DNA of 64,000 bases from Ruegeria arenilitoris. GTDB lineage: Bacteria > Pseudomonadota > Alphaproteobacteria > Rhodobacterales > Rhodobacteraceae. Shown in pieces: positions 27,819 to 36,547 of this stretch (its first letter is position 1; every line of letters begins with the position of its first letter). A program made the translations under genes and the position numbers. Under the pieces are notes generated by a model. The model was not told the DNA's origin. It worked only from the letters and a program-made list of their open reading frames with translations, and did not search any database. Location: contig NZ_WPZQ01000006.1 of NCBI RefSeq assembly GCF_013030265.1, forward strand, positions 248,001 through 312,000, in the 5' to 3' direction.

Positions 27819-27872
27819 GTGATCCGTTCCTCTGGCGTTCGGCTGTGTTAATTTTGACCAAAGAGTCAAATT

Positions 27873-28979
27873 TCAGTCAAGAACCATATCCGGTTCAGGC
27901 AATGAATGCCGGTCCGGCGCAACCCCAAGTCCAGCCCCCTCAGGCGGCGCAATACGTCCATCCTTTCGAACCGGCCCCATCGGGGCGAGGCGTGGCGCGA
28001 CATAGCCCGACAGGTCACACACATTCATCACCCTCGCCGGGTCGGTAGACGCTCCTAGATGCAACAGGGCAGCGGTGGTGATATCCGATCCCCACGTATC
28101 CTCGATGCACATCTTTGCACCCAAATGCTGGCACAGATCACGCGCACGGCGCGAGGCGGACAAGCCACCGAATTTCGACAGTTTCACCGCCACCGCATCC
28201 ATGCACCCCTTGGCGTGGGCCTCAAGCAAGCTGGCGGTATCATGGGCGCTTTCATCCATCTTCATCGGCAACCCGGTCGCCGCGCGTACGCGGGCGCAAT
28301 CGTCTATCGTGGCGCAGGGTTGTTCCAGCATGACATCAAGATCAGCTACGGCCCGGCCCACCCGGGTTGCATCCAGAGAGGTAGCCCCGCAGTTCCAGTC
28401 GCCATAGACCAATGGGCCATCGCCGACCGCCTCGCGCACCAGCCGCAACCGCGCGACATCTGCCTGCCAGTCCCCATCAGCGCCCAGCTTGACCTGAAAC
28501 TGCCGGATGCCCTGATTCTGCGTTTCCTGTGCGATCCGGGCCATCTCATCAGGTGCGATGCAGGTGATCGAATGATAAAGCGTCATCGTCTCTGCACGCC
28601 GCCCGCCCAGCAAGGCATAAAGCGGCAGACCTGCGACCTGCCCGGTCAGGTCCCACAATGCAATATCGATGGCAGACTTGGCATACACATGCCCCTGCAA
28701 ATGCCGGTCCAGCTGCGCCATTAACGCCTCAGGCCCGACCGGATCGGCGCCCAACAGGACAAACGCCATCTCCTGCACTGCAGGCGCCACACCTCGCGCA
28801 TAGGCTGGCAGATAGTGCGGGATCGGACAGACCTCTCCCCAACCCGTCCGCCCATCATCGGTATCAATTGCCAGAACTACGGTCTCGACCGTGTCACAGG
28901 TTTTGCCATCGGCCATGTAATAGGCCTCGTGGCTGGTCAGTGGCACATGCCACAGCGATATCCGCGTAATTTTGGTCAT
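27873..28979 (-). CDS. mandelate racemase/muconate lactonizing-type enzyme (1 of 3)
   Basis: 368 aa enolase-superfamily enzyme. Acid/base and metal positions: QVKLG (Lys), GDWN, LEQP and DES (metal carboxylates), and AVKLSKFGG (second Lys), followed by EDTWGSDIT. Lys on both faces suggests a 1,1-proton-transfer racemase or epimerase. The first Lys of the usual KxK is Gln. It overlaps the upstream paralogue by ATGA. The members with similar layout include proline-betaine and hydroxyproline-betaine epimerases, so a zwitterionic substrate is plausible but unproven. Confidence 0.85.
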   Translation of the reverse strand: MTKITRISLWHVPLTSHEAYYMADGKTCDTVETVVLAIDTDDGRTGWGEVCPIPHYLPAYARGVAPAVQEMAFVLLGADPVGPEALMAQLDRHLQGHVYAKSAIDIALWDLTGQVAGLPLYALLGGRRAETMTLYHSITCIAPDEMARIAQETQNQGIRQFQVKLGADGDWQADVARLRLVREAVGDGPLVYGDWNCGATSLDATRVGRAVADLDVMLEQPCATIDDCARVRAATGLPMKMDESAHDTASLLEAHAKGCMDAVAVKLSKFGGLSASRRARDLCQHLGAKMCIEDTWGSDITTAALLHLGASTDPARVMNVCDLSGYVAPRLAPMGPVRKDGRIAPPEGAGLGVAPDRHSLPEPDMVLD

Positions 28980-30082
28980 TGATATACCGCCACCGGATCG
29001 CCCAACGTCTCTTCATCAGGATGCACACCAAGGCCCGGAGTTTCTGGAAGGTGCAAATGGCCCTCGACATTGCGTGGACCACGCCCACCCGCGATATCGA
29101 CCGTGATCATATCCTGACACGCCCAGACCGCATGGCAGTTATCATCGGGAATGGTCGCCGACAGATGCAATGCTTCGGTATCCGCCAGAACCGTGCCGCC
29201 GGTAGCCATGACGAAGATATCGATCCCATGCGCAAGGGCGATATCCCGCATCCGTGCCCCCTTGGTCAGCCCGCCAACCCGGTTGAGCTTGATCCCAAAA
29301 ACCTCAGCCAATCCATCACGGGCAATCCGTGCAGCATCCTGCAAGGTCACCAGGCTTTCATCCACGGAAACAGGCGACCCATGGCGGCCCGAGATTGCGG
29401 CGATATCATCGAGTGTCTCGCATGGCTGTTCGAACATCACGTTCAGGTCTTCACAAGCGGTCATGACCCGCAAAGCCTGCTGACGGGTCCAGCCCCGGTT
29501 CACATCATAAAGGACGATCTCGCCGGGTTTCCGGATGCTTTCGACATCCCGGACCCGGGCAATATCGCGCTCGACATCGCCGCCGATCTTCACGGAATGC
29601 GCGATGTATCCGCGACTGCGGTACCGCTCCATCACGCCGCGGGTTTCATCCACCGTCTTGGCCCCGACTGACGAAGCAATCGGGCGCGGCGTGCGGGAGC
29701 CACCGCCCATCAGATCGGCAATCGGCAAACCTGCCGCCTGCCCGGCAATGTCCCAGCATGCCATGTCGATGGGGCTTTTGGCATACAGATGCCCAGGCAA
29801 GGCGATATCCATCGCCCGCTCCACATCCAGCACCCGGCGTGGATCAAGGCCCATGACAAACGGCGCCATCGTCTCGATCCCGGCGCGAATGCCGGGGCCA
29901 TGGGCGGGCACATAGGTATGCCCCCACGGCGTACCCTCACCCCAGCCTGTCAGCCCCGCATCGGTTTCGATCTTGACCAGAGTCGCGTCCAGAACCTCGA
30001 ACTTCAACCGTCCGCCGGACAGCCAATAGGGATGCTCTAGCGGCAAATCGACGTGATAGACCGAGATGCGGGTAATCTTCAT
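28976..30082 (-). CDS. mandelate racemase/muconate lactonizing-type enzyme (2 of 3)
   Basis: 368 aa enolase-superfamily enzyme. Visible residues: SVKIGG (Lys, with Ser replacing the first Lys of KxK), YDVNRG, FEQP, VDES and GIKLNRVGG. In place of the EDTWG seen in its two neighbours it has MATGGTVLAD, so its specificity probably differs. Overlaps the cupin gene upstream and paralogue 1 downstream by 4 bases each. Confidence 0.85.
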   Translation of the reverse strand: MKITRISVYHVDLPLEHPYWLSGGRLKFEVLDATLVKIETDAGLTGWGEGTPWGHTYVPAHGPGIRAGIETMAPFVMGLDPRRVLDVERAMDIALPGHLYAKSPIDMACWDIAGQAAGLPIADLMGGGSRTPRPIASSVGAKTVDETRGVMERYRSRGYIAHSVKIGGDVERDIARVRDVESIRKPGEIVLYDVNRGWTRQQALRVMTACEDLNVMFEQPCETLDDIAAISGRHGSPVSVDESLVTLQDAARIARDGLAEVFGIKLNRVGGLTKGARMRDIALAHGIDIFVMATGGTVLADTEALHLSATIPDDNCHAVWACQDMITVDIAGGRGPRNVEGHLHLPETPGLGVHPDEETLGDPVAVYQ

Positions 30083-30363
30083 TTCAGCTCCACTTCGACA
30101 AAAGACATGGGCTCAGTTCCGGCATTGATGACGTTGTGTTCGACACCTTCATCCCGGCGATAGGCCGTTCCGGCCGGAACGATGACATCCTTTGCGGTGC
30201 CATCGGGTTGCTCCAGACGCATATGACAATCGGTCACGGCGGTGATCACATAGTCCATCGCATGGCGATGCCAGCCGGTTTCCGCCCCGGGGGCAAAATC
30301 GAACCGCGTTACCCGCACGCGGTCATCGTCGATCATCACGGTTGCGATGGCCTGCTCTGTCAT
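30079..30363 (-). CDS. small single-domain cupin
   Basis: 94 aa cupin. The core has FAPGAETGWHRHAMDYVITAV (split: GAETGWHRHAMD) with two metal histidines, and late RRDEGVEHNVINAG with a third. It may be a small metal-dependent lyase or isomerase, or a binding protein. Overlaps both neighbours by ATGA within the operon of enolase-superfamily enzymes. No closer assignment. Confidence 0.8.
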   Translation of the reverse strand: MTEQAIATVMIDDDRVRVTRFDFAPGAETGWHRHAMDYVITAVTDCHMRLEQPDGTAKDVIVPAGTAYRRDEGVEHNVINAGTEPMSFVEVELK

Positions 30364-31466
30364 GCGCTGAACTCCTCTACCGGATCACCCAAGCTGTCGA
30401 AATCCGGAGCCACGCCAAGGCCGGGCGTCTCGGGTGCATACAGTTTCCCGTCACGCGCCGTTGCCCCGCCAATACCGGTCGACCGGGTGTTGTAATTCAT
30501 CAGGTCTGTGGTGTTGTGCAGGTATTCGTGTGGCGTTGTTGCCGCGAAATGCGCCAGCGCCGCTGTTGTGATCTCACCACCCCAGGTGTCTTCGGCGACC
30601 ACGGGGATGCGGTTCTCGATCAGATAGTCGCGCACCCGCTTTGCCTTGCTCAGGCCACCAAGGTTCGAGATTTTCAGACATACCAGCTCCGCTGCATGAT
30701 CCGCCACGATGCGCTGCGCCATGTGCATGCCGGTCACGCATTCGTCCAGCTTCATCGGCAGATCGATGCGGGCACGGACCTGCATGCACTCCTCATAAGT
30801 ACGGCAGGGTTGTTCAAAGATGTAGTCCAGATCCCGCGTCTCCCGCGCCACCCGCAGAGCATTGTCCACCCGCCAGCCCTGATTGGCGTCGGCCATGGCC
30901 TTCTCACCAGATTTCAAAAGGGGAACGGTCGAACGAATGCGGTCAATATCCGCAGCCCAATCGCCACCGACCTTGATCTGAAACTGCCGATAGCCCTGTT
31001 CGCGGTACCGGTCCATCTCAGCAATGGTCTCCTCGGTCCCCTTTTGCGGTGCGACCCTGTACATCGGCGCACCGTCCGTCAGCTTGCCGCCCCAAACCGC
31101 ATATAAAGGGGCGCTCAGCGACTGCGCGAGAACATCCCAGCAGGCCGCATCAAACGGGGACTTGGCATAGCCATGCCCCTGCACCAGATGATCCATGACC
31201 TGTTCGATCCGCGCCACGTTGCGTGGGTCTTCTCCCAACAGATGCGGAGCAACCAGCCGGGCCAGTGCCGGCACTCCTTCGGAATGGGCCACCATGTAAT
31301 TCTCGCCGCAGGGCGTGAACTCACCACAACCCTGCAAACCCGCATCCGTATCGATGACAACGACTGACGCCGTGGCCGTCTCAATCGCATTCCCCGCACC
31401 CCAGACATAAGCACCGCCCACATAGGGCAGACCGGTCTGGAAAATACGGATACGGGTGATCTTCAT
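30360..31466 (-). CDS. mandelate racemase/muconate lactonizing-type enzyme (3 of 3)
   Basis: 368 aa enolase-superfamily enzyme. Visible residues: FQIKVGGDW (Lys, with Gln at the first KxK position), ADANQG, FEQP, LDEC and CLKISNLGG, then AEDTWGGEIT. Closest in layout to paralogue 1. The start at 31466 overlaps the stop of dddQ by one base (TGATG), and begins MKITRIRIFQTG, matching the other two paralogues; the longer frame to 31520 is rejected. Confidence 0.85.
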   Translation of the reverse strand: MKITRIRIFQTGLPYVGGAYVWGAGNAIETATASVVVIDTDAGLQGCGEFTPCGENYMVAHSEGVPALARLVAPHLLGEDPRNVARIEQVMDHLVQGHGYAKSPFDAACWDVLAQSLSAPLYAVWGGKLTDGAPMYRVAPQKGTEETIAEMDRYREQGYRQFQIKVGGDWAADIDRIRSTVPLLKSGEKAMADANQGWRVDNALRVARETRDLDYIFEQPCRTYEECMQVRARIDLPMKLDECVTGMHMAQRIVADHAAELVCLKISNLGGLSKAKRVRDYLIENRIPVVAEDTWGGEITTAALAHFAATTPHEYLHNTTDLMNYNTRSTGIGGATARDGKLYAPETPGLGVAPDFDSLGDPVEEFSA

Positions 31467-32062
31467 CAGGCAACGTCGCGTTCTGTCAGAACCGGAGGGG
31501 ATTCCAGATTGTTGCGCCACAACACATAGGCCATAACCGGATGATCCCCGGTCCGCATGGCGTGCGGTTGATTGCTGGCATGGAAGGAGTGATCGCCGGG
31601 CCGCAACGTTTCCGGCTCGTCACCTTCACGCATAAACTCGGCCTCACCCGCCAGAACCAGATACATTTCTTCGGCAGGATGATGATGCCAGGGGTAATAG
31701 AGGTTGGGCGGCATATAGACCACATAGCTGCTCATCTGCGCGCTCAGCCACGGACCACCCTCACCGATCAGCGTGTAGCAGGCAAACCGATCCATGAAAT
31801 CCTGGCCGATATCCGTGCCCTTATAGGTCTCGCGCCATTGCGCCACCGGGCTGGCCGCAACAAAAGCATCGCGGAACTCTGACAAAGCATCCGAATAAAG
31901 ACCGGTTTCACGGCTCAGAATATCCGCAGCCGGGATGTGGAAGGGCTCTACAGACTGTTCACGCAGGTCGTCCGGAAAAGGACAGAACTGAGTCAGGCAG
32001 GCCTGACTGCCATGCGCGGTACGCGCCTGTTCCAGTAGATTTTCAAATGCAGGTCGGGTCAC
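31466..32062 (-). CDS. dddQ: DddQ-type DMSP lyase (cupin)
   Basis: 198 aa cupin lyase resembling DddQ, which splits dimethylsulfoniopropionate into DMS and acrylate. The metal and catalytic residues known from Ruegeria DddQ (Tyr120, His125, Glu129, Tyr131, His163) appear with a constant shift of about three: Tyr123, His128, Glu132, Tyr134, His167, within YPWHHHPAEEMYLVLAGE and NQPHAMRTG. No signal peptide, cytoplasmic. It lies between an alcohol dehydrogenase and an enolase-superfamily gene, coupled to both. The activity is likely, but a different physiological substrate is possible. Confidence 0.87.
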   Translation of the reverse strand: MTRPAFENLLEQARTAHGSQACLTQFCPFPDDLREQSVEPFHIPAADILSRETGLYSDALSEFRDAFVAASPVAQWRETYKGTDIGQDFMDRFACYTLIGEGGPWLSAQMSSYVVYMPPNLYYPWHHHPAEEMYLVLAGEAEFMREGDEPETLRPGDHSFHASNQPHAMRTGDHPVMAYVLWRNNLESPPVLTERDVA

Positions 32063-33141
32063 GGGATCACCACAATGTTGCCGGTATGAGACTTGTCGAT
32101 AAAGGCCTGCTGGGCCTCTCTCAGCTCAGCTAACGGGTATGTGGCGGCCAAAGCTGGCCTGATTTGTCCATTCTCTATGTATTTCACGACATCGAAAAAG
32201 TTCTCGGGCGTGTTCACCGTCGAGCCGGTAAAGGTCAGATCGCGCAGGTAGAATGTCCGCAGATCGAACTCGACCAGCGGCCCCGCAATGGCACCAGAAC
32301 AGGTGTACCGGCCGCCGCGTTCCAGCATGTCGATCAGCTTTGGCCACATGGACCCGCCAACCACATCCGCAACAACAGTGATTTTCTCACCCTTCAGTTC
32401 TGCTCTCAGGTTCTCGGGGCTGCGTGGCAAAATCCGATCCGGCCCCAGTTTGGCCACGTCCCCGTGTTTGGCCTCGCTCGCCATGGCGATCACCCGCGCG
32501 CCGCGCAGCTTGGACAGCTGGATCAGCGCACCGCCGACACCGCCCGAAGCGCCGGGGATCAGCACAGTATCCCCCTCACCCACACCGGCCCGATCCAGCA
32601 TGCCTTCGGCGGTGACATACGAACAGCTGAACGTCGCAAGCTCGGCATCGCTCAGATCAGTTTCGATCGCAGCGACACCACGCACATCCGCCTTGGTGTA
32701 CTCTGCAAACCCACCGTCACATTCCGATCCGAAGTATCCCGCCTTGTTTCGGTTCATCGGCTCGTTCCAGTCGCGCAGCCAGCCTGCTACGATGACACGC
32801 TTGCCGATCAGGCTTTCATCAGCGCCTTCGCCAACCGCAACAACCGTACCAACCGCATCGGCGCCCTGAATGCGCGGGAAAGTCAGTGGCGCACCACCCC
32901 AGGTACTGTCTTCATCGTCCACTTCAGAATAGGCACCACCGGTCGTGGCCTCGTCCACCGCTTTCGAGTACCAGCCGGTGCGCGTGTTCACGTCCGTATT
33001 GTTCAGCCCACAGGCACCGACCTTTATCAGCACTTCCATCGGACCCGGCTGGGGTGTCGGCCAGTCCTCGTGCCACTCATACTTGTCCAGGCCACCATGG
33101 CCGGTCAGAATCATGGCCTTCATTGTTGCCGGAACATTCAT
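32059..33141 (-). CDS. zinc-type MDR alcohol dehydrogenase/quinone reductase-like
   Basis: 360 aa medium-chain dehydrogenase/reductase. It shows VGACGLNNTDVNTR (N-terminal catalytic region), IQGADAVGTVVAVGEGAD, and the nucleotide-binding LIPGASGGVGGALIQL. The ordered zinc ligands of classical alcohol dehydrogenases are only partly visible. It is not an obvious AcuI acrylyl-CoA reductase. It overlaps dddQ and the FAD/GcvT gene by 4 bases each, so it probably reduces or oxidises an intermediate of this pathway. Confidence 0.83.
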   Translation of the reverse strand: MNVPATMKAMILTGHGGLDKYEWHEDWPTPQPGPMEVLIKVGACGLNNTDVNTRTGWYSKAVDEATTGGAYSEVDDEDSTWGGAPLTFPRIQGADAVGTVVAVGEGADESLIGKRVIVAGWLRDWNEPMNRNKAGYFGSECDGGFAEYTKADVRGVAAIETDLSDAELATFSCSYVTAEGMLDRAGVGEGDTVLIPGASGGVGGALIQLSKLRGARVIAMASEAKHGDVAKLGPDRILPRSPENLRAELKGEKITVVADVVGGSMWPKLIDMLERGGRYTCSGAIAGPLVEFDLRTFYLRDLTFTGSTVNTPENFFDVVKYIENGQIRPALAATYPLAELREAQQAFIDKSHTGNIVVIP

Positions 33142-35591
33142 TCTGCGGCCTCCATGGCAATATCGGTTCGCGGCAAGACGCTTTGTGGGTCATATGCAGG
33201 CTCACCCAGAATGCGCCCTTTGCGCGCATTTCCGGCGATCACGACCTCAATCTCGGTACCCGGCACATTGGCGTGCGGTCTGATATAGGCAAAGGCAAGG
33301 ATCTTCCCGACCGTGTGCCCGTAGGCAACCGAAGCGGTTGATCCGACAACCGTGCCGTCCAGCAGAACCGCCTCTCCTCCATGCCCGTCTTCGATGCCAT
33401 CGGGTTCGATTTCCAGATAAGCACACACCCACGGCAGATCGGTATTCAGAGTCTTGTCCTTGCCAAGGTATTCCTTGTCTGTGCGGGCAAAGCGCAGGAC
33501 ATCCGCCTCGGCAAGCGTCACCTCATTGGTCAACTCACCAGCACCCTTAAAGCCCTTCTCCATCCGCAGCGCATTCATCGCGAAAGAGCCATAATCGGTG
33601 ATCCCGTGCGGCGCACCGGCCACCCAAAGCGCATCATAAACCGCCAGCGTGCTGTCGCGCGGGATATGAAGTTCCCATCCCAACTCACCGGCATAAGACA
33701 TACGGAACGCCCAGAGCTTGTGCCCAGCCACTTCGATCTCTTGCGCGGTCAGCCATTTGAACCCGGCATTGCTGAGGTTGGCATCCGTACAGGCCGCCAG
33801 AACCTCGCGCGCCTTGGGGCCATTCAGGCTGAGCGCGGCCCAATCATTCGAGCGCAGTATGACTTCGACATCTTCACCAGCACGCTGATGATTCAGATGA
33901 TCCAGCAGGCGTTGTTCAAAGAAGGCAGCACAAACAAGATAATACCGGCCTTCATCCAGTTTCACGACCGTGGTTTCCAGCTCGATCCGCCCCCGGCGGT
34001 TCAGCATATGGGTCAGGGCGATGCCTCCAACCTTTTGCGGCAGACGGTTGGCCACCAGACGATCCAGAAGTGCTTCGGCATCCGGGCCAGAGACCTCGAC
34101 CTTGGTGAAGGCCGAGATATCCATGATGCCCACCGCCTCGCGCACGGCCTTGCATTCGGCACCCACCATGTCGTGAACCACGTTCCGGCGGAATGAATAG
34201 TGATCGCGCTGTTCGACACCATCTTTGGCAAACCAGCGCGGGCGTTCATGGCCATAGACCTCTTCGTAGACCGCGCCCTTTTCCTTCAAACGTTCATAGA
34301 GAGGAGACGGTTTGATCGGGCGCCCCTCGAGTCGATTGAAATGCGGAAAGGGAATCTCGTGGCGCAGCTTGTAATCTTCATGCGCCTTGGTGACTTGCCA
34401 GTCCTTGGTGGCGTAAGATCCAAATCGGCGCGGATCATACTCGCGCATCGAGATATCCGCTGCACCATGCACCATCCAGCGCGCCAATTCGCGGGTCAGT
34501 CCCGGCCCCCAGCCGATACCGATTTGCGTCCCGCAGCAGCACCAGTAGTTCCGGACCCCAGGCGCAGGGCCAATCAGCGGGTTGCCATCGGGCGGGTGCG
34601 AAATCGCGCCATGCACCTCGCGCTGAATTCCCAACTCGGCAAAGATTGGCATCCGGTTCAGGCTTTCCTCAAGCCACGGCATGATCCGGTCGTAATCGGC
34701 GTCGAACAGCCAGTTCTCGTAATCCCAAGGGCAGTGATCGTGCCAGACAGAGTTCGAGTTCTCTTTCTCGTAGATTCCGATCAGCCCGCGCTTTTGCTCC
34801 ATCCGGATATAGCCGGAAACTTTCTTGTCATCGCGGATGACCGGCAGTTCCTTGTCCAGCCCCTCGAACTCCGGCACCGGCTCGGTCACGAAATAGTGGT
34901 GCGTCATCGAGGTCATGGGCAGTTGCAGCCCCGACCACTCGCCCATCTGGCGGGCATAGGTGCCGCCCGCATTCACGACATGCTCACAGCGGATCGTGCC
35001 TTTCTCGGTCTCGACAACCCACTCTCCGTTTTCGGCCTGCGTGATGTTCGTCGCCCGGCAATGGCGGATGATCTTTGCCCCTAGTTGACGCGCCCCGGCG
35101 GCCATCGCCATCGTCACATTGGTCGGGTCGACATGGCCGTCATCCGGCGTATAAAGCGCGCCCAGCACGCCTTCGAGGTTGTAGAACGGGTGCAGTTCGG
35201 CCACCTTTTCCGGCCCCACCAGTTCGATGTTGAACCCCAGCGACCGGCCCACCGACAGCGTGTGGCGCAGCCAGTCCATCTCGTCCTCGGTATAAGCCAG
35301 CCGGAAGGAGCCGCAGCCGTGCCATGTCACTGCCTGACCGGTCTCGGCCTCCAGTGCGCCGGAATACAGGCCAATGTTGTAATCCACACATTTGCCCAAC
35401 CCGAAGGAACTGGTCGAATGGGTGATCTGACCGGCCGCATGCCACGTGCTGCCGCTGGTCAGTTCGGCCTTTTCCAGCAGGACCACATCGGTCCACCCTT
35501 CATGTGCCAGATGATAGGCCAGACCGACCCCCATGACACCTCCGCCCACGATCACTACGCGGGCCTGTGACGGCAGTTCCTTCCCGGACAT
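33138..35591 (-). CDS. FAD oxidoreductase-GcvT fusion (dimethylglycine/sarcosine dehydrogenase-like)
   Basis: 817 aa demethylase-type protein. The N-terminal DAO domain has VVIVGGGVMGVGLAYHLA and TSGSTWHAAGQ, whose His is the covalent FAD site in dimethylglycine dehydrogenase. An FAO_M middle part is followed by a C-terminal GcvT tetrahydrofolate domain (from about residue 430: ECKAVREAVGIMDISAFTK). It probably oxidises an N-methyl group and passes it to folate. It is the first gene of the left operon, divergent from the RpiR gene. Confidence 0.9.
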   Translation of the reverse strand: MSGKELPSQARVVIVGGGVMGVGLAYHLAHEGWTDVVLLEKAELTSGSTWHAAGQITHSTSSFGLGKCVDYNIGLYSGALEAETGQAVTWHGCGSFRLAYTEDEMDWLRHTLSVGRSLGFNIELVGPEKVAELHPFYNLEGVLGALYTPDDGHVDPTNVTMAMAAGARQLGAKIIRHCRATNITQAENGEWVVETEKGTIRCEHVVNAGGTYARQMGEWSGLQLPMTSMTHHYFVTEPVPEFEGLDKELPVIRDDKKVSGYIRMEQKRGLIGIYEKENSNSVWHDHCPWDYENWLFDADYDRIMPWLEESLNRMPIFAELGIQREVHGAISHPPDGNPLIGPAPGVRNYWCCCGTQIGIGWGPGLTRELARWMVHGAADISMREYDPRRFGSYATKDWQVTKAHEDYKLRHEIPFPHFNRLEGRPIKPSPLYERLKEKGAVYEEVYGHERPRWFAKDGVEQRDHYSFRRNVVHDMVGAECKAVREAVGIMDISAFTKVEVSGPDAEALLDRLVANRLPQKVGGIALTHMLNRRGRIELETTVVKLDEGRYYLVCAAFFEQRLLDHLNHQRAGEDVEVILRSNDWAALSLNGPKAREVLAACTDANLSNAGFKWLTAQEIEVAGHKLWAFRMSYAGELGWELHIPRDSTLAVYDALWVAGAPHGITDYGSFAMNALRMEKGFKGAGELTNEVTLAEADVLRFARTDKEYLGKDKTLNTDLPWVCAYLEIEPDGIEDGHGGEAVLLDGTVVGSTASVAYGHTVGKILAFAYIRPHANVPGTEIEVVIAGNARKGRILGEPAYDPQSVLPRTDIAMEAAE

Positions 35592-35638
35592 GATTTTTCC
35601 TCTTCCCGAGTCGCGTTTCTGCTCGACAGGCTAATTCC

Positions 35639-35681
35639 ACAAATGTACCATCGTCAATCATGAATGACACAAATGTATCAT
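35639..35681. promoter_or_regulatory. tandem RpiR operator candidates
   Basis: Two copies of ACAAATGT occur exactly 30 bases apart, at 35639-35646 and 35669-35676. The second is centred in ATGACACAAATGTATCAT (35664-35681), a good palindrome of the form ATGAyACA-AA-TGTrTCAT; both copies share CACAAATGTAyCATC. They lie between the divergent starts at 35591 and 35660, and the second covers the first codons of the regulator, as expected for self-repression. Confidence 0.6.
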
Positions 35682-36547
35682 CAATCGTTCTCGACCGCCT
35701 CACCGAGGAGTGGGACGCCCTCACCCCTGAGGCGCAGAAAGCCGCTCGGTACGTGCTGGAAAACCCAACGGATGTTGGGGTTTCAACGGTGCGCGAGATT
35801 GCCGAGGCCGCCAATGTCAAACCCAACACTTTCGTGCGCATGGCCCAGCAGGTCGGGTTCGATGGGTACGAGGATTTCCGCGCACCATTCCGCGAAGCGA
35901 TTCGACAAGGCGCGGTGTCGTTTCCGGACCGCGCCCGCTGGCTGCAGGGCATCGGCAAGTCAGGGGAACTGGGCGGGCTCTATGCCGATATGGTCGGGGC
36001 TGCGATCCGCAACATCGAAGAGACATTCGCGGGTATCGACGCCGCACGTCTGAAGTCCGCCGCCGAAGATATCTGGAACTCGCGCCAAATCTTCACGCTG
36101 GGCGTCGGGGTCAACAACTCGAACGCCCGCAACTTCACCTATCTCGCCTCGACCGGGATGAAGCAGTTTCACGCCATCCCCCGCCCTGGCTCGACACCCG
36201 TCGATGATCTGGCCTGGGCCGGAGATCAGGATGTACTCATTGCGATGACCTGCAAACCCTACCGGACTGAGGTGATCGAGGCCGTCAAACTGGCCCGCGA
36301 ACAGGGCCTGACCGTCGTTGGTATTTCCGACAGTCCGGCCAGCCCGGTGATCCTGAATGCCCATCACGGCTTTGTCGTCGCCGCGGACACACCGCAATTC
36401 TTTCCGTCATCCGTCTCGACCATAGCCTTGCTGGAAACACTACTGTCCTTTGTGATCGCAGTCTCCAGCGATGAGATCGTCGAACGGGTGGAACGGTTTC
36501 ACCAACGCAGACACCAACTTGGCCTCTACGCGGAGGAGCCCGAATGA
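35660..36547 (+). CDS. MurR/RpiR-family transcriptional regulator
   Basis: 295 aa. The N-terminal HTH_6 domain is seen in VREIAEAANVKPNTFVRMAQ (residues 49-68) and the C-terminal SIS sugar-isomerase-like domain from about 125 (FTLGVGVNNSNARNFTY, then DVLIAMTCKPYRTEV). These regulators sense phosphorylated or amino-sugar-like ligands, but many roseobacter members control catabolism of other small molecules. No Shine-Dalgarno sequence precedes the ATG, so it may be leaderless. It overlaps the Rieske gene by ATGA. Confidence 0.9.
   Translation: MNDTNVSSIVLDRLTEEWDALTPEAQKAARYVLENPTDVGVSTVREIAEAANVKPNTFVRMAQQVGFDGYEDFRAPFREAIRQGAVSFPDRARWLQGIGKSGELGGLYADMVGAAIRNIEETFAGIDAARLKSAAEDIWNSRQIFTLGVGVNNSNARNFTYLASTGMKQFHAIPRPGSTPVDDLAWAGDQDVLIAMTCKPYRTEVIEAVKLAREQGLTVVGISDSPASPVILNAHHGFVVAADTPQFFPSSVSTIALLETLLSFVIAVSSDEIVERVERFHQRRHQLGLYAEEPE

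Noticed and set aside
32059..33141. Alcohol dehydrogenase as acuI (acrylyl-CoA reductase) for DMSP metabolism
   Set aside because: It is a MDR family member next to dddQ, but the N terminus and overall pattern do not resemble AcuI, so I keep it as a generic dehydrogenase.
32164..33288. Long open frame of 374 codons opposite the alcohol dehydrogenase
   Set aside because: Antisense to a recognised MDR enzyme within a tightly coupled operon; no domain recognisable.
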